DNA from: Hysterangium stoloniferum
Taxonomy: Eukaryota > Basidiomycota > Agaricomycetes > Hysterangiales > Hysterangiaceae
Direction of reading: 5' to 3'
Assembly: GCA_015178975.1 (NCBI GenBank)
Contig: WHVD01000062.1
Span: 1 to 64,000 of the forward strand
Length of the DNA stretch: 64,000 bases
The notes below the pieces were generated by a model. It worked only from the letters and a program-made list of their open reading frames with translations. It was not told the origin of the DNA and did not search any database. Below, one piece after another: positions 55,561 to 64,000 of this stretch (position 1 is its first letter; each line of letters opens with the position of its first letter). The position numbers were made by a program, and so were the translations under genes.

Positions 55561-57010
55561 CCACAACTTTACTCAGTCACTTTGTGACCTGGTGGATCAA
55601 TAATAATGTCTTTAAACACTACATCAGCAGTTTGTATTACCTTCTGTGACCACTTCTGTACATTCCAGCTTCCCATTTATTCATTCAGAAATTTATGTTA
55701 AAGTGATTAAATTTTACATTATTCAGAATTATATACTGTATATTATATACTTTTGTCACTGAACCTAAAAAAATATAAGTCAGTCTCCTTTTGGAACCTT
55801 GCTGAATACTTACTCATGGATTAATAATAACATCCTTAAACACTACATTTGCAGTCATATCAGTATCATAAAGTAAAATTTTTCTTCTTCCCCAATTTGT
55901 CCCTCTTGAAACACCAATATAAAACTGTCCATGTGAGAACACAGGACTATGCAGATCCAATCCAACTAATTTCAAAGATTGACCCTGTGACTTATTGATA
56001 GTCATAGAAAATGCTAGCCTGACTGGAAACTACCAACGATGCAGTTCAAATGGCACTTGTTTTGTAGTTGGAATAATTGTTATTCAGGGGATGAATGCCA
56101 GCTCTCCTGCTGAAGGCCCTGTAATGATCTTTACTTGAAGTACTCTGTGAGTCATTTGTATTAACCACAGTCTTGTTCCATTACAGAGTCCTTGTGTGAG
56201 GAGTATGCTTTTACCACAGTTTCATTGTGGTAAAACACTCCTTTTATTTTATTTATATTTTACATATTCTATTCATATTTTTCTATCTTTCATATTCTTC
56301 GAATATTGCATACTTCATTAGTTCGAAGCATTGTGTATACTTGTGGGTGCACTCAGCACCAATTAGAACTCAGACACTTTTTACACCGCAACCACGACTT
56401 ACCCAGACACCCATTAGTGTCCTGTAAGTTGTGATTGGTGTATCATCTCGACCGTCATAGACAGGCTTTAGCTATCTACTCTATCAGAGTTTCGAACTGT
56501 ACCAGTCGAAACTCAATTCTTATCGCTACTCGCATGGACCACATCCATGCTATTCTATTATTCGACTCTCTAGTACTCTACTCTACTCTCGAGCAGTCGA
56601 TTCTACTTATTCGTTTTAGCTCTCTACCTTATTCTAGATAGCTACTTCCTTCTACCATATTGAACTGAGTAGTCAATACGCGTTCATTCTATATTAGACT
56701 TCGACAGTCAATACATCTTAGTGTCGTACCTAAATGGTCAATATTCTTTGTATATAGAACGGTTAGAACTTCCACTACTCTTCACACCTTGTCCTGGATC
56801 CAAGTTTTGAAGAAGCATCAATGGCACTCCAGGTTTCAAATGCAATTTACTTGGTGACAATCCTCCAAAGTTGATTGAGTTTAAGTGCTCAGGAGGATAT
56901 GATATCTCACTGGCTCCATCTTTGACACTGTCTGCACTGTGGTAGGTTGCCCAATCCTTGGAAATTTTTCAAAGAGCATGTCATTGATTTGATCTACATC
57001 TGTATTTCAA
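55561..57010 (-). pseudogene. Helitron Pif1-like helicase, C-terminal remnant
   Basis: On the minus strand 56,787-57,010 reads LNSINFGGLSPSKLHLKPGV and PLMLLQNLDPGQG. The match resumes beyond the solo LTR at 56,189 down with LCNGTRLWLIQMTHRVLQVK, ITGPSAGELAFIP, then FPVRLAFSMTINKSQGQSLK and PVFSHGQFYIGVSRGT. These are the last conserved motifs of the helicase carried by Helitrons, rolling-circle DNA transposons. At least one frame loss occurs near 56,080. The tail (VVFKDVIINP) is partly repeated at about 55,595-55,630 (VVFKDIIIDP). The upstream helicase and Rep domains are absent. Confidence 0.8.
56195..56786 (+). repeat. Solo LTR-2 in the Helitron helicase, TSD CCTTG
   Basis: TGTGAGGAGTATGC...CACTACTCTTCACA, 592 bp, is flanked by CCTTG at 56,190-56,194 and 56,787-56,791. 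The helicase reading runs straight across it (DPGQG to LCNGTRL), confirming the insertion point. Confidence 0.94.
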
Positions 57011-57039
57011 GGACAGAGAATGGCTGTTAAGTTGCATAC

Positions 57040-57459
57040 ATGGAGGGTTTCCAGAGAAACCCATGGGAAAGCTGGTAGGACTTGGCTTCAGCTTATAGGC
57101 TGTGCCCTCACAAGATTGTCTTGTCCAATTTCAAACAGGCAGATGGGAATCCTGGGGAGTTTAGGCAGGATTCATGGATTGAGAGGTTGGGGAGTTGAGA
57201 TAGATAAGTCGGAGGTCGGGTGATAGATGGGTCAGAGCCTGTGGGCTCTGATGAGTAAAAGCGGTGTGTTTCAAAGAGGTGTTTAGAGTGGAAAATATAC
57301 TAAGATTACTGGGGGGAATCTAAGCTGATTTTCTGACTGGATTGTATGTACAATATCTGCCAGACTATATAGACTGTGGAATGAATAACATACCAAATCC
57401 AGTAATAATGAAAACTAAACTAGCAAATATAAAACAAGATAAATAAACACCAAACTTGG
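57040..57459. repeat. LTR-4 remnant and unassigned AT-rich sequence
   Basis: AGGACTTGGCTTCAGCTTAT followed by A/GGCTGTGCCCTC near 57,076-57,111 matches LTR-4 (compare 14,928-14,966). The rest of the stretch is not clearly alignable. It is an old, partial copy. Confidence 0.6.
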
Positions 57460-57659
57460 TGTGAAGAGTGGTGGAAGTTCTAACTGTTCTATATATGAAG
57501 AATATCAACCGTTTAGATATAACATGACAATTTATTGACTATCTAAGTTCAATACAGACCAAATACATATTGACTATCTAGTTCAATACGGTTGAGAGGA
57601 TTAGCTATCTTAAGTAGAATAGAAAGCTAAGACAAATGAAAGAGAATTGACCTTGTAGT

Positions 57660-58772
57660 TGTTACGACCGTGTCGTAACCCATGTTGCAACCCAATGGTC
57701 TCCGAGAATACTACCATCTATCAATGTTCGAAGTTATTGATCAAGTCATCATTTCGGCAACCTTCGGAATACCGACACTGACGTATACCTTCACAGCGAT
57801 CAAACCTCGTTTACGCCCCTGTCAAAATATACTCATACCATCTGGTTATGCTTTGATACGTCCCTTTTCATTATGATGATCCATTTTACTTTATGTTTCA
57901 CATATGCCCATATATACTTGTAGCCCGTGGACTATTCCCTTTTCTCGTAATTCCGCTCTCGGCTAAATCTCGGCTTCCGATCTTATCGTAACTTTCCGGT
58001 TCCTAGTCAAGCTTATTTGTCAATGCTGTTTTCCGCTCTTCCCTTAGTTAGTAGTTTCTAGACGCTGATAACTCGTATATAAGACCCACTGTAATGTAAC
58101 TACTAGACAATCAGAATATCGACTTAGAATATCGACTTAGATCAACTTAGATACCCTCTAATTTCCGACTCCATTATCTATTCACGACCACCACATTCCG
58201 ACTCCATCCGATTTACAATTCAACCTACATTTACGACTTTAACCTCTAATCTCCAACTCTCAGTCTCCGACTCTCAGTCCCCGACTCTCTCAGTCTCCGA
58301 CTCTCTCAGTCTCCGACTCTCTCAGTCTCCGACTCTCTCAGTCTCCGACTCTCTCAGTCTCCGACTCTCTCAGTCTCCGACTCTCTCAGTCTCCGACTCT
58401 CTCAGTCTCCGACTCTCTCAGTCTCCGACTCTCTCAGTCTCCGACTCTCTCAGTCTCCGACTCTCTCAGTCTCCAACTCTCTCAGTCTCCAACTCTCTCA
58501 GTCTCCAACTCTCTCAGTCTCCGACTCTCAGTCCCTGACTCTCTCAGTCTCCGACTCTTGGTCTCCGACCCCTCAGCCCAACCCTCAACTTATCCTTCGG
58601 TTTCCAATCGGTAGTTTACTGAGAGGTTTACTTGACAGGACTAGTCTTCGCCTGCCCGAAATTTAAGGACACCTGACGGTAACTTGCGAGGGCGCAGCAC
58701 ATAAGCTGAAGCCAAGTCCTTCCGTTCGGTCCCTGTCGGCCAGCCGACATCTGTCAGTTTCTGCTCTTAACA
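57660..58772 (+). repeat. Solo LTR-4, expanded, TSD GTAGT
   Basis: TGTTACGACCGTGTCGTAAC...TCTGCTCTTAACA, 1113 bp, with GTAGT at 57,655-57,659 and 58,773-58,777. A TATA-like CGTATATAAGACC is at 58,074-58,086. It is about 375 bp longer than the other copy because of an internal 16-bp minisatellite. Confidence 0.93.
58255..58575 (+). repeat. 16-bp minisatellite inside LTR-4
   Basis: About 17 tandem copies of CTCTCAGTCTCCGACT with few variants (CCAACT in three adjacent copies). The LTR-4 at 14,878-15,614 has only about one unit at the equivalent place (reverse complement near 15,086). Confidence 0.92.
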
Positions 58773-59192
58773 GTAGTATGATTCTGAATGACTGCTCAAG
58801 TGTTTAAGGAAATAACGAGAGAGTTGAATAAACAGAGTAGTGTGAATATAGTCTGTGCAGATTGAGATAATGGTTCTAGTTTCAACCAGTATAGTTTGAA
58901 ACAGTGATTGTGCTGGTAGTTAAAGCCTGTCTGTGATGGTTGAGATGATACCCCAATCACAACTTGCAGGACACTAAATGGGTGTGGTGTCTGGGCAAGT
59001 TGTGACGGGGTAAAAAGTGTCTGAGTTCTAACTATCAGTGCTAGGATACATAGGTCTGGCACATACATATGTGCCCACAAGAGTCAATGTACCGAATGCA
59101 TAGGTCATTGAACTAAATATATGTGTATAATAAAATAGAGAGAAAATAGAAATAATAATGGAAATATAGTGTGGGCTCATCCAGACTATATT

Positions 59193-59826
59193 TGTGAAGA
59201 GTCAATAGATTCTGACCACTCGATATACAAAGAATAGTGTTTATTCAACTACTATTAGTAAGTATTGACCGTTCAGTACAATATGGTAGGTTACTAGACT
59301 GTTAGTACTAGTAGAGAAATGCACTACGTGTCACAAGAGCAACTGTGTGGCTGCTCGTGATGACTAGAACAAGAGAATAGAAGAGTTGACCCTTACGGTA
59401 CAACTTGTAGCTATAAGTAAGAGAGATAATCAGCGAAAGACTGAATATCTAGGGTAGAGAGATAGCAACGCGAGTCGACTACAGTGTCGACAAGCGCAAA
59501 GACTTGAGAGTGGGACTCGACCTTCATGGTTCGAGTCCAACAAATATTAGTGTGTGAGAAAACACTACCTTTATAGGTAGCTGAGAAGTTACCCTTGACA
59601 CCTCTCGCTATTCGACGTCTGGGTCGTTATGAGGTGGTGTCTGTTGAGTAAAAGTGTCTTATCTTTTCGAGTGCACCCACAGGTATACACAAAGCTTCGA
59701 ACTAAGGAATAAGGGTATGCTCGAAAAGTATAAGGAATTAAAGAAAGGAAATAATACTAGATAATAATGTACTATGATATGTCTAATATTTAACAGCCTG
59801 ATTATAATATATGCATACCCTTCACA
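59193..59826 (-). repeat. Solo LTR-1 in the LTR-2 of element D, TSD ATATT
   Basis: TGTGAAGAGTCAATAG...GCATACCCTTCACA, with ATATT at 59,188-59,192 and 59,827-59,831. LTR-2 resumes on the far side. Confidence 0.93.
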
Positions 59827-59860
59827 ATATTTCAGAGTATATTTCACAGTACCTCTCACA

Positions 59861-61115
59861 GTGCCCCAGGTTGAAGAGCTATGTCAAAGAAGGTGTTGAA
59901 GGACGCTTTGAACTCCTCCCCATGCATCCTGTGAAGAACGTCCGAGGTGTAGGATAGCATTTCCCAAGGTGAGACACTTGGCGCGAAAGGAAAGGACAAT
60001 GTCCTCCCACTTGTCGTTGGCGGATGTCAGTCCGTCCAGCCTCTGAAGGGAGGAGACCCAATGACCGTAGGCCTTTTGGCATGTTTGAATGATAGTGTGA
60101 ACACAATCAGCAGAGGTGGCTGTAATGCAGGTGATGAGAGGGAGCCAGGGGTGCAGTGATGGTGGGTCAGGAGTGGGAGGTGGTGTGTGGCTTGTGTCCC
60201 CCAGAAGGAAGTCCTCCCGAGGTGTTGGAATCCAATAGCAGATGCTCTAACAGGTCGACCAAGTCCACAGCCGAATGACTCAGTGCATGCTTAGGAAGGA
60301 CACAAGCAGAGTCCACTAGCAGAGACCGAAACATGGAGAGCTCAACCCATTCAATGTCCTCTGCTAAATGCAGCTGTTCCTTAGGGTCATTGACATGTAA
60401 GTAAAGCTTGCTCATATGGTCTGACAGCGTGAGGGACCCACTATACCCTTGGATATGGCCTTTAAGAAGGGGTTGCTGCAAGATTTGTCCCAGTCATGTT
60501 AGTGTGCATCCCACAGTAAAAAGGTCTGAAGGGTAGTTGATTGACACATGCAACCAACCCACCTGTGAGAAACGAGCCAAGTCGGCCATGTCCCGAGAGG
60601 AGGGGGGAGGAGGTGGTTGTGGCAGAGGACTGCAAACAGGGTCAGCCAGAGTGGGGTCAATGAGAGGTGTGTCGTCCTGGACATCAGCCCTCTGCTTCCC
60701 TTTCGCTTTTTTGCTTAGGGGGGGAGGCTCCTCGGAGACTTCCATGGCTGGGGGAGGTTCCTTGAAGACTGTTGTGGCTGGGGGGGGTTCAAAGACCTCT
60801 ATGACTGAGGGAGACTCCTCGAGGACTTCCTGGGTTGGGTGATCAACATCCATCAATGTAATGTCGGGTTGATGAATGGGGCTCCCAAGGGAAATGCAAA
60901 GTGAGTAGGGAGAGGTGGGCAGAGGACTCTGAACTGGTAGGAGAACGTGGGGTGTGTCTGACACCGTAGAGAACAATGGCGTCAGGGTAGTGTGAGTGAC
61001 GACAAGGGGTCAGGTGATGGGCAAGATGGTGGAGTAGTCTGTGGTGTGTGTGGGGGGGGGGTTTGGGCACAGGTGAAGGTGGTGGTATGAGGGAAGGTCC
61101 TGCAGAGGGGAGAGG
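59861..61115 (-). mobile_element. Element D interior: accessory ORF region (fossil)
   Basis: On the minus strand, between the LTR-2 end and element E, pieces of the same accessory protein as in element A are readable: YSLCISLGSPIHQPDITLMD, WLHVSINYPSDLFTVG, WVELSMFRSLLVDSACVLP, DLVDLLEHLLL and ILHLGRSSQDAWGGV (about 59,900-60,976), with a Pro-rich N-terminal part to about 61,070. The order toward the LTR is the same as in A. It has several breaks. It is truncated at 61,115 by element E. Confidence 0.75.
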
Positions 61116-61797
61116 TGTGAAGGATAAGTCATATAGGAGGTGCGGTTAAAGGCTCTAAGCCTTTCTCCTTAACCGCTTTATAATCTCATTATTCTCTTTA
61201 TGTTCTATATTTTTATTCTATTTCTATATCTCATAAATACGGGTCAAACCCCCTTTATTTAGTTTGAGAGTCCATGTATGCTTGTGGGCGAGAGCGCCCA
61301 CAAGAAGTATGCACATGTCACAGGTAGTAGTCACATGGATAAAACTCAGACACCTTTCAACCCCAACAACCATCACCTGCACACGCAAGTACTGGTTCGG
61401 GGCCTAGTCTGAAACTAGTCTTCGCTCTATCTCTCTTACTATATCTACAGTAACTACACTTCACACTGAAACAGTCGAAGTCAGTTACTACCACTCGACT
61501 TGACTTCTACCTCTTGGTTCGCGCAGTAAGAATATCCATCGTAGTTCACGTTCTTAGAATATTCTCTCTCCCTCACAATATATACTTTCTCTCCGCTACT
61601 TGGCCGTTAGTTCAGCTAGCTACGCAATTGGACCGTACTGCAAGGTCGATCCGCTCTTGTAATTATTTACCGATTGCACCTTAAGGGTCAATCATAATCT
61701 ATACTTGATCACTTCAAACTACTAGTCGGTTGTATATTGTACTATCGTTAGTTGATAACGATCGCACATTGAGTAGTAAACTACCCGACCCTTTACA
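61116..61797 (+). repeat. LTR-5, 5' LTR of element E
   Basis: The right end CCTTTACA at 61,797 is fixed by the primer-binding site. The left end is placed at TGTGAAGGATAAGTC, where element D's sequence stops. About 682 bp. The left boundary is less certain than the right. Confidence 0.65.
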
Positions 61798-61798
61798 G

Positions 61799-61812
61799 TG
61801 GTGATCCGGGCC
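61799..61812 (+). promoter_or_regulatory. Primer-binding site of element E
   Basis: TGGTGATCCGGGCC one base after the LTR begins with the TGG that pairs with the CCA end of a tRNA. The matching tRNA would end GATCACCA; which tRNA this is was not determined. Confidence 0.65.
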
Positions 61813-61982
61813 AGACCCTCATTCACTGCGATCCATATGAACATTCAGCTAGTAGTAGTATTATGACCTTAACCACTGGCGGAACCTCCTGAATTCCTAC
61901 ACCTTCAGGTGCCCCTCGGACGAGAAAGGAATACCCCGACCTAGGACTACCCAGTAATGTCACGACGCGGAAATCATCTCTA

Positions 61983-63032
61983 ATGACTCAAGAGACCGAT
62001 ACTGTCTTGGAGCCCTCACAAGGTGAACATGGGCTTCCCACGAGTGATTCTACTGAAACGAGCAAGAATAACTCCTATTTTAAGTCATCGGAAACTCTCG
62101 GACTCCTTACCGCTCGATCAAACAGAAACAACACCAGTCTGAAATTTCCACCACCTCAAGTGATGCTACAGAATCCCTTCAGAGGTCAGATATATTTCAC
62201 TGAACCGGTAAATGACAAATGGGATAAATACTACTCGGGACAAATTGAAGAAAAGGAAGTTGACACAGTAGCCTCGGATTACTCAGACAGATACCCCAAC
62301 ATGCCAAAGGAGGTGTCCGTCTGGTTGGGCAGATTGAATAGCATCGTGATCACTGATTCTTTCTTTTCCCAAACCGGTACTATAGATCAGCTAGCGGAGC
62401 AACTCCCCGAGTGGTCTGAGGAGCTTGTTACTATTAATGTCACCGGAAGAGGATGTGTAAGGCTAGCGTTATTCGAACGGATTCTTGACCTAGTGGCCAT
62501 GCACGATGACATGTTACAGATCTTATACATGATCCTAGACCAGGGCGGATCGGTACCTAAGGTGGATTACCGGTATCTTTATACGTGTACACTGGAAAGA
62601 TCCCTATACGAAGCTTTCCCGAACCTCCCATTCGCCTATCACAGCCTGCGACACAGGCTCATTCGCTGCCGTGAGAAACGAGACAAGTTGTTTATGGAAG
62701 TTCTTCACTCCTATGACGAGAGTACCCAGGTTCCCGCTTCCCTGGCTCACACGTCCGAAACTTTCATTCAAGATCTCCAAGGATCTCCCGGCACTAGCTT
62801 TCTGCGCTCTCTCAATCGTAAGTCTATCCTCGAGAGTTTTCCCCAAGACATGAGGGAGGAGATCTTGGGAAGACTCCATGAGAAATCTATTGTGCCCATT
62901 CTTCTGGCCAGTGGAATCAAGACTCTCGGCATCTCACCCCCGGACGACCTCGGACTAGGAACTTCAAACAGACCACGAAGGAACAAAGAGCCAGATACTC
63001 CCCGCGTAGAGTTGCTTTTGGGTCTGAGGTAG
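61983..63032 (+). CDS. Element E gag, N-terminal part (fossil)
   Basis: An open frame of 349 residues follows the leader. It has a Ser/Thr-rich start, then a helical region (VWLGRLNSIVITDSFFSQTG, LYEAFPNLPFAYHSLRHRLI). No enzyme motif. Position and size fit the N-terminal matrix-like part of gag in long fungal gypsy elements. Confidence 0.65.
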   Translation: MTQETDTVLEPSQGEHGLPTSDSTETSKNNSYFKSSETLGLLTARSNRNNTSLKFPPPQVMLQNPFRGQIYFTEPVNDKWDKYYSGQIEEKEVDTVASDYSDRYPNMPKEVSVWLGRLNSIVITDSFFSQTGTIDQLAEQLPEWSEELVTINVTGRGCVRLALFERILDLVAMHDDMLQILYMILDQGGSVPKVDYRYLYTCTLERSLYEAFPNLPFAYHSLRHRLIRCREKRDKLFMEVLHSYDESTQVPASLAHTSETFIQDLQGSPGTSFLRSLNRKSILESFPQDMREEILGRLHEKSIVPILLASGIKTLGISPPDDLGLGTSNRPRRNKEPDTPRVELLLGLR

Positions 63033-63116
63033 CTTCTCCCTTTACAACGGTTAGTCACTCCAACGTCCCTGTTAGATCCATCGCAAATCGAAACCGTTCT
63101 TCCTTCGCTACCACAT

Positions 63117-64000
63117 TTGTTGAAGGAATCACTGGACAAATACCCGGGAGGGGAACTTCTTACCCGAACAACAATCTCCCTCCTTTGCCAATTTCACGGG
63201 CCCCCTTCTTTCCCCCAGGAGGGCCACCTGGGGATTCTTCTGATGGATCCAGCGATTTGGATTACAGAAGGGACTGGGACGAGAGAAGGCGAAACCCGAA
63301 AAATCCAGGAGGCCCTGCAGGCACTAATAAGAACACTAAGAGTGCTGCTCCTGACACCGAAATTGGGAAGTTGACCTTGAACACCAATGATCTCAAAATC
63401 AAATGGTCAGATCTCCCTGAATATGACAGCTCACAATCTAAGGCACTGGACTACATAATGGATGTTATGAGCTTGTCGGAAATCTCAGAATCCATGACGA
63501 CGATTCTAGGCATCACTCTTCCCAGACGACTTAAAGGGAACGCGAAAATCTGGTGGACTACTTTGGATCATGAGCATCGCACTGAATTCAGTCGATCGCA
63601 CAGGTCTTTCCTTTGGAGTATAGTCGAAGGGTTGTTGGGTACACGATGGTGTGAATCCCTGTCCCTAGAATGGGAAGAAATGAGGTTTCGCCAGCCCCAT
63701 CACGACCACGAAACCCCCGTGCAGTATATTCAAAGAAGAGTTAAACTCTACAGATTTCTATACGGATTCTACCAAGAAAAGGAAGAGGAGACCCGCCGGT
63801 TAATACTTACCCTACCCACGGAATGGTTATACTTAATACAAGGGCAAGCCATTGATGACATCATGAGCCTCCAAGCACATGCCAATAACCTACAGGAAGC
63901 TCTAATTAATGCCTGGAATCAAACACATAGAGATAGATTTCACCCCATTAGACCTCGAGTTATGGTCGTGGAAAAAAACGAATTAGAAGTGGAAGCCCTG
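63117..64000 (+). pseudogene. Element E gag, capsid-like part (fossil)
   Basis: After a Pro/Gly-rich linker the plus strand reads a retrotransposon gag domain: GNAKIWWTTLDHEH near 63,540, VQYIQRRVKLYRFLYGFYQE near 63,720 and EETRRLILTLPTEWL near 63,790. It continues past the right edge. Confidence 0.65.

Larger units (their letters stand above)
57460..59860 (-). repeat. LTR-2, 3' LTR of element D, interrupted twice
   Basis: LTR-2 sequence on the minus strand occurs at 57,460-57,659, 58,778-59,192 and 59,832-59,860, about 640 bp in total. The outer ends are TGTGAAGAGTGG and TACCTCTCACA. A solo LTR-4 and a solo LTR-1 are inserted in it. Beyond 59,860 the GTGCCCCAGG purine tract (minus-strand CCTGGGGCAC) leads into D. 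Confidence 0.88.
61116..64000 (+). mobile_element. Element E: Ty3/gypsy element, 5' part
   Basis: 5' LTR (LTR-5), primer-binding site and gag are visible, and the element leaves the window on the right before pol. It is inserted in element D. The frames are long with few breaks, so it looks fairly young, but the second LTR needed for dating is outside the window. Confidence 0.82.

Noticed and set aside
58255-58575. Possible CRISPR-like repeat array
   Set aside because: The units are contiguous with no spacers, inside an LTR of a fungal genome; it is a minisatellite.

Overview
The window looks like a piece of a basidiomycete (Agaricomycetes-type) fungal chromosome. Host genes have many 45-60 nt introns, chromodomain Ty3/gypsy elements are abundant, and the host products are typical of that group: an arrestin-like protein, a Stealth-domain phosphotransferase, a full-size ABC-B transporter and a SNF1/AMPK beta subunit. 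No bacterial, viral-genome or CRISPR features were seen.

Layout. (1) 1-18,209 is a nest of gypsy-type LTR elements. Element A (1-7588, 5' end outside the window) carries pol with a C-terminal chromodomain, a separate accessory ORF and a 3' LTR. It sits in element B (7589-16,625), which is also interrupted by its relative C (7810-12,302, TSD GATTC) and by two solo LTRs (TSDs CTGTC and CTCCA). A deleted fragment of a D-type element follows (16,626-18,209). (2) 18,210-31,540 is a DNA-transposon zone. A Tnp2 (CACTA/EnSpm-type) transposase gene on the minus strand is split into halves about 8.4 kb apart by an LTR-bounded insertion F (18,686-27,082, TSD CAAGT). F itself carries a young Ty1/copia element G (18,856-24,073, TSD CCGCC). 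A divergent, unrecognised multi-exon gene follows. (3) 34.9-55.1 kb is a host gene island, all on the plus strand and widely spaced: SNF1/AMPK beta subunit, arrestin-like protein, Stealth-domain transferase and ABC-B transporter. (4) 55.5-64.0 kb is a second transposon cluster: a Helitron helicase remnant split by a solo LTR, an LTR of element D split by two other solo LTRs, the inside of D, and the 5' part of gypsy element E, which runs off the right edge.

Five LTR types recur and are numbered here: LTR-1 (element A), LTR-2 (element D), LTR-3 (element C), LTR-4 (only solo copies) and LTR-5 (element E). Nine insertions have perfect 5-bp target duplications, so much of the order of events can be read. 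LTR-1, LTR-2 and LTR-4 appear in both clusters.

The host genes do not form a pathway. The beta subunit would belong to the glucose-sensing SNF1 kinase; the arrestin-like protein probably to membrane-protein trafficking; the Stealth protein to Golgi phospho-sugar transfer; the ABC protein to export at the plasma membrane. The most unusual signals are in the elements: an accessory ORF downstream of pol shared by two different gypsy families with its own promoter-like box, an antisense cysteine-cluster/coiled-coil ORF kept in two copies of another family, and a self-priming signature in that same family. Exon boundaries were placed by eye from GT/GC-AG signals, reading frame and family motifs; there was no transcript evidence.
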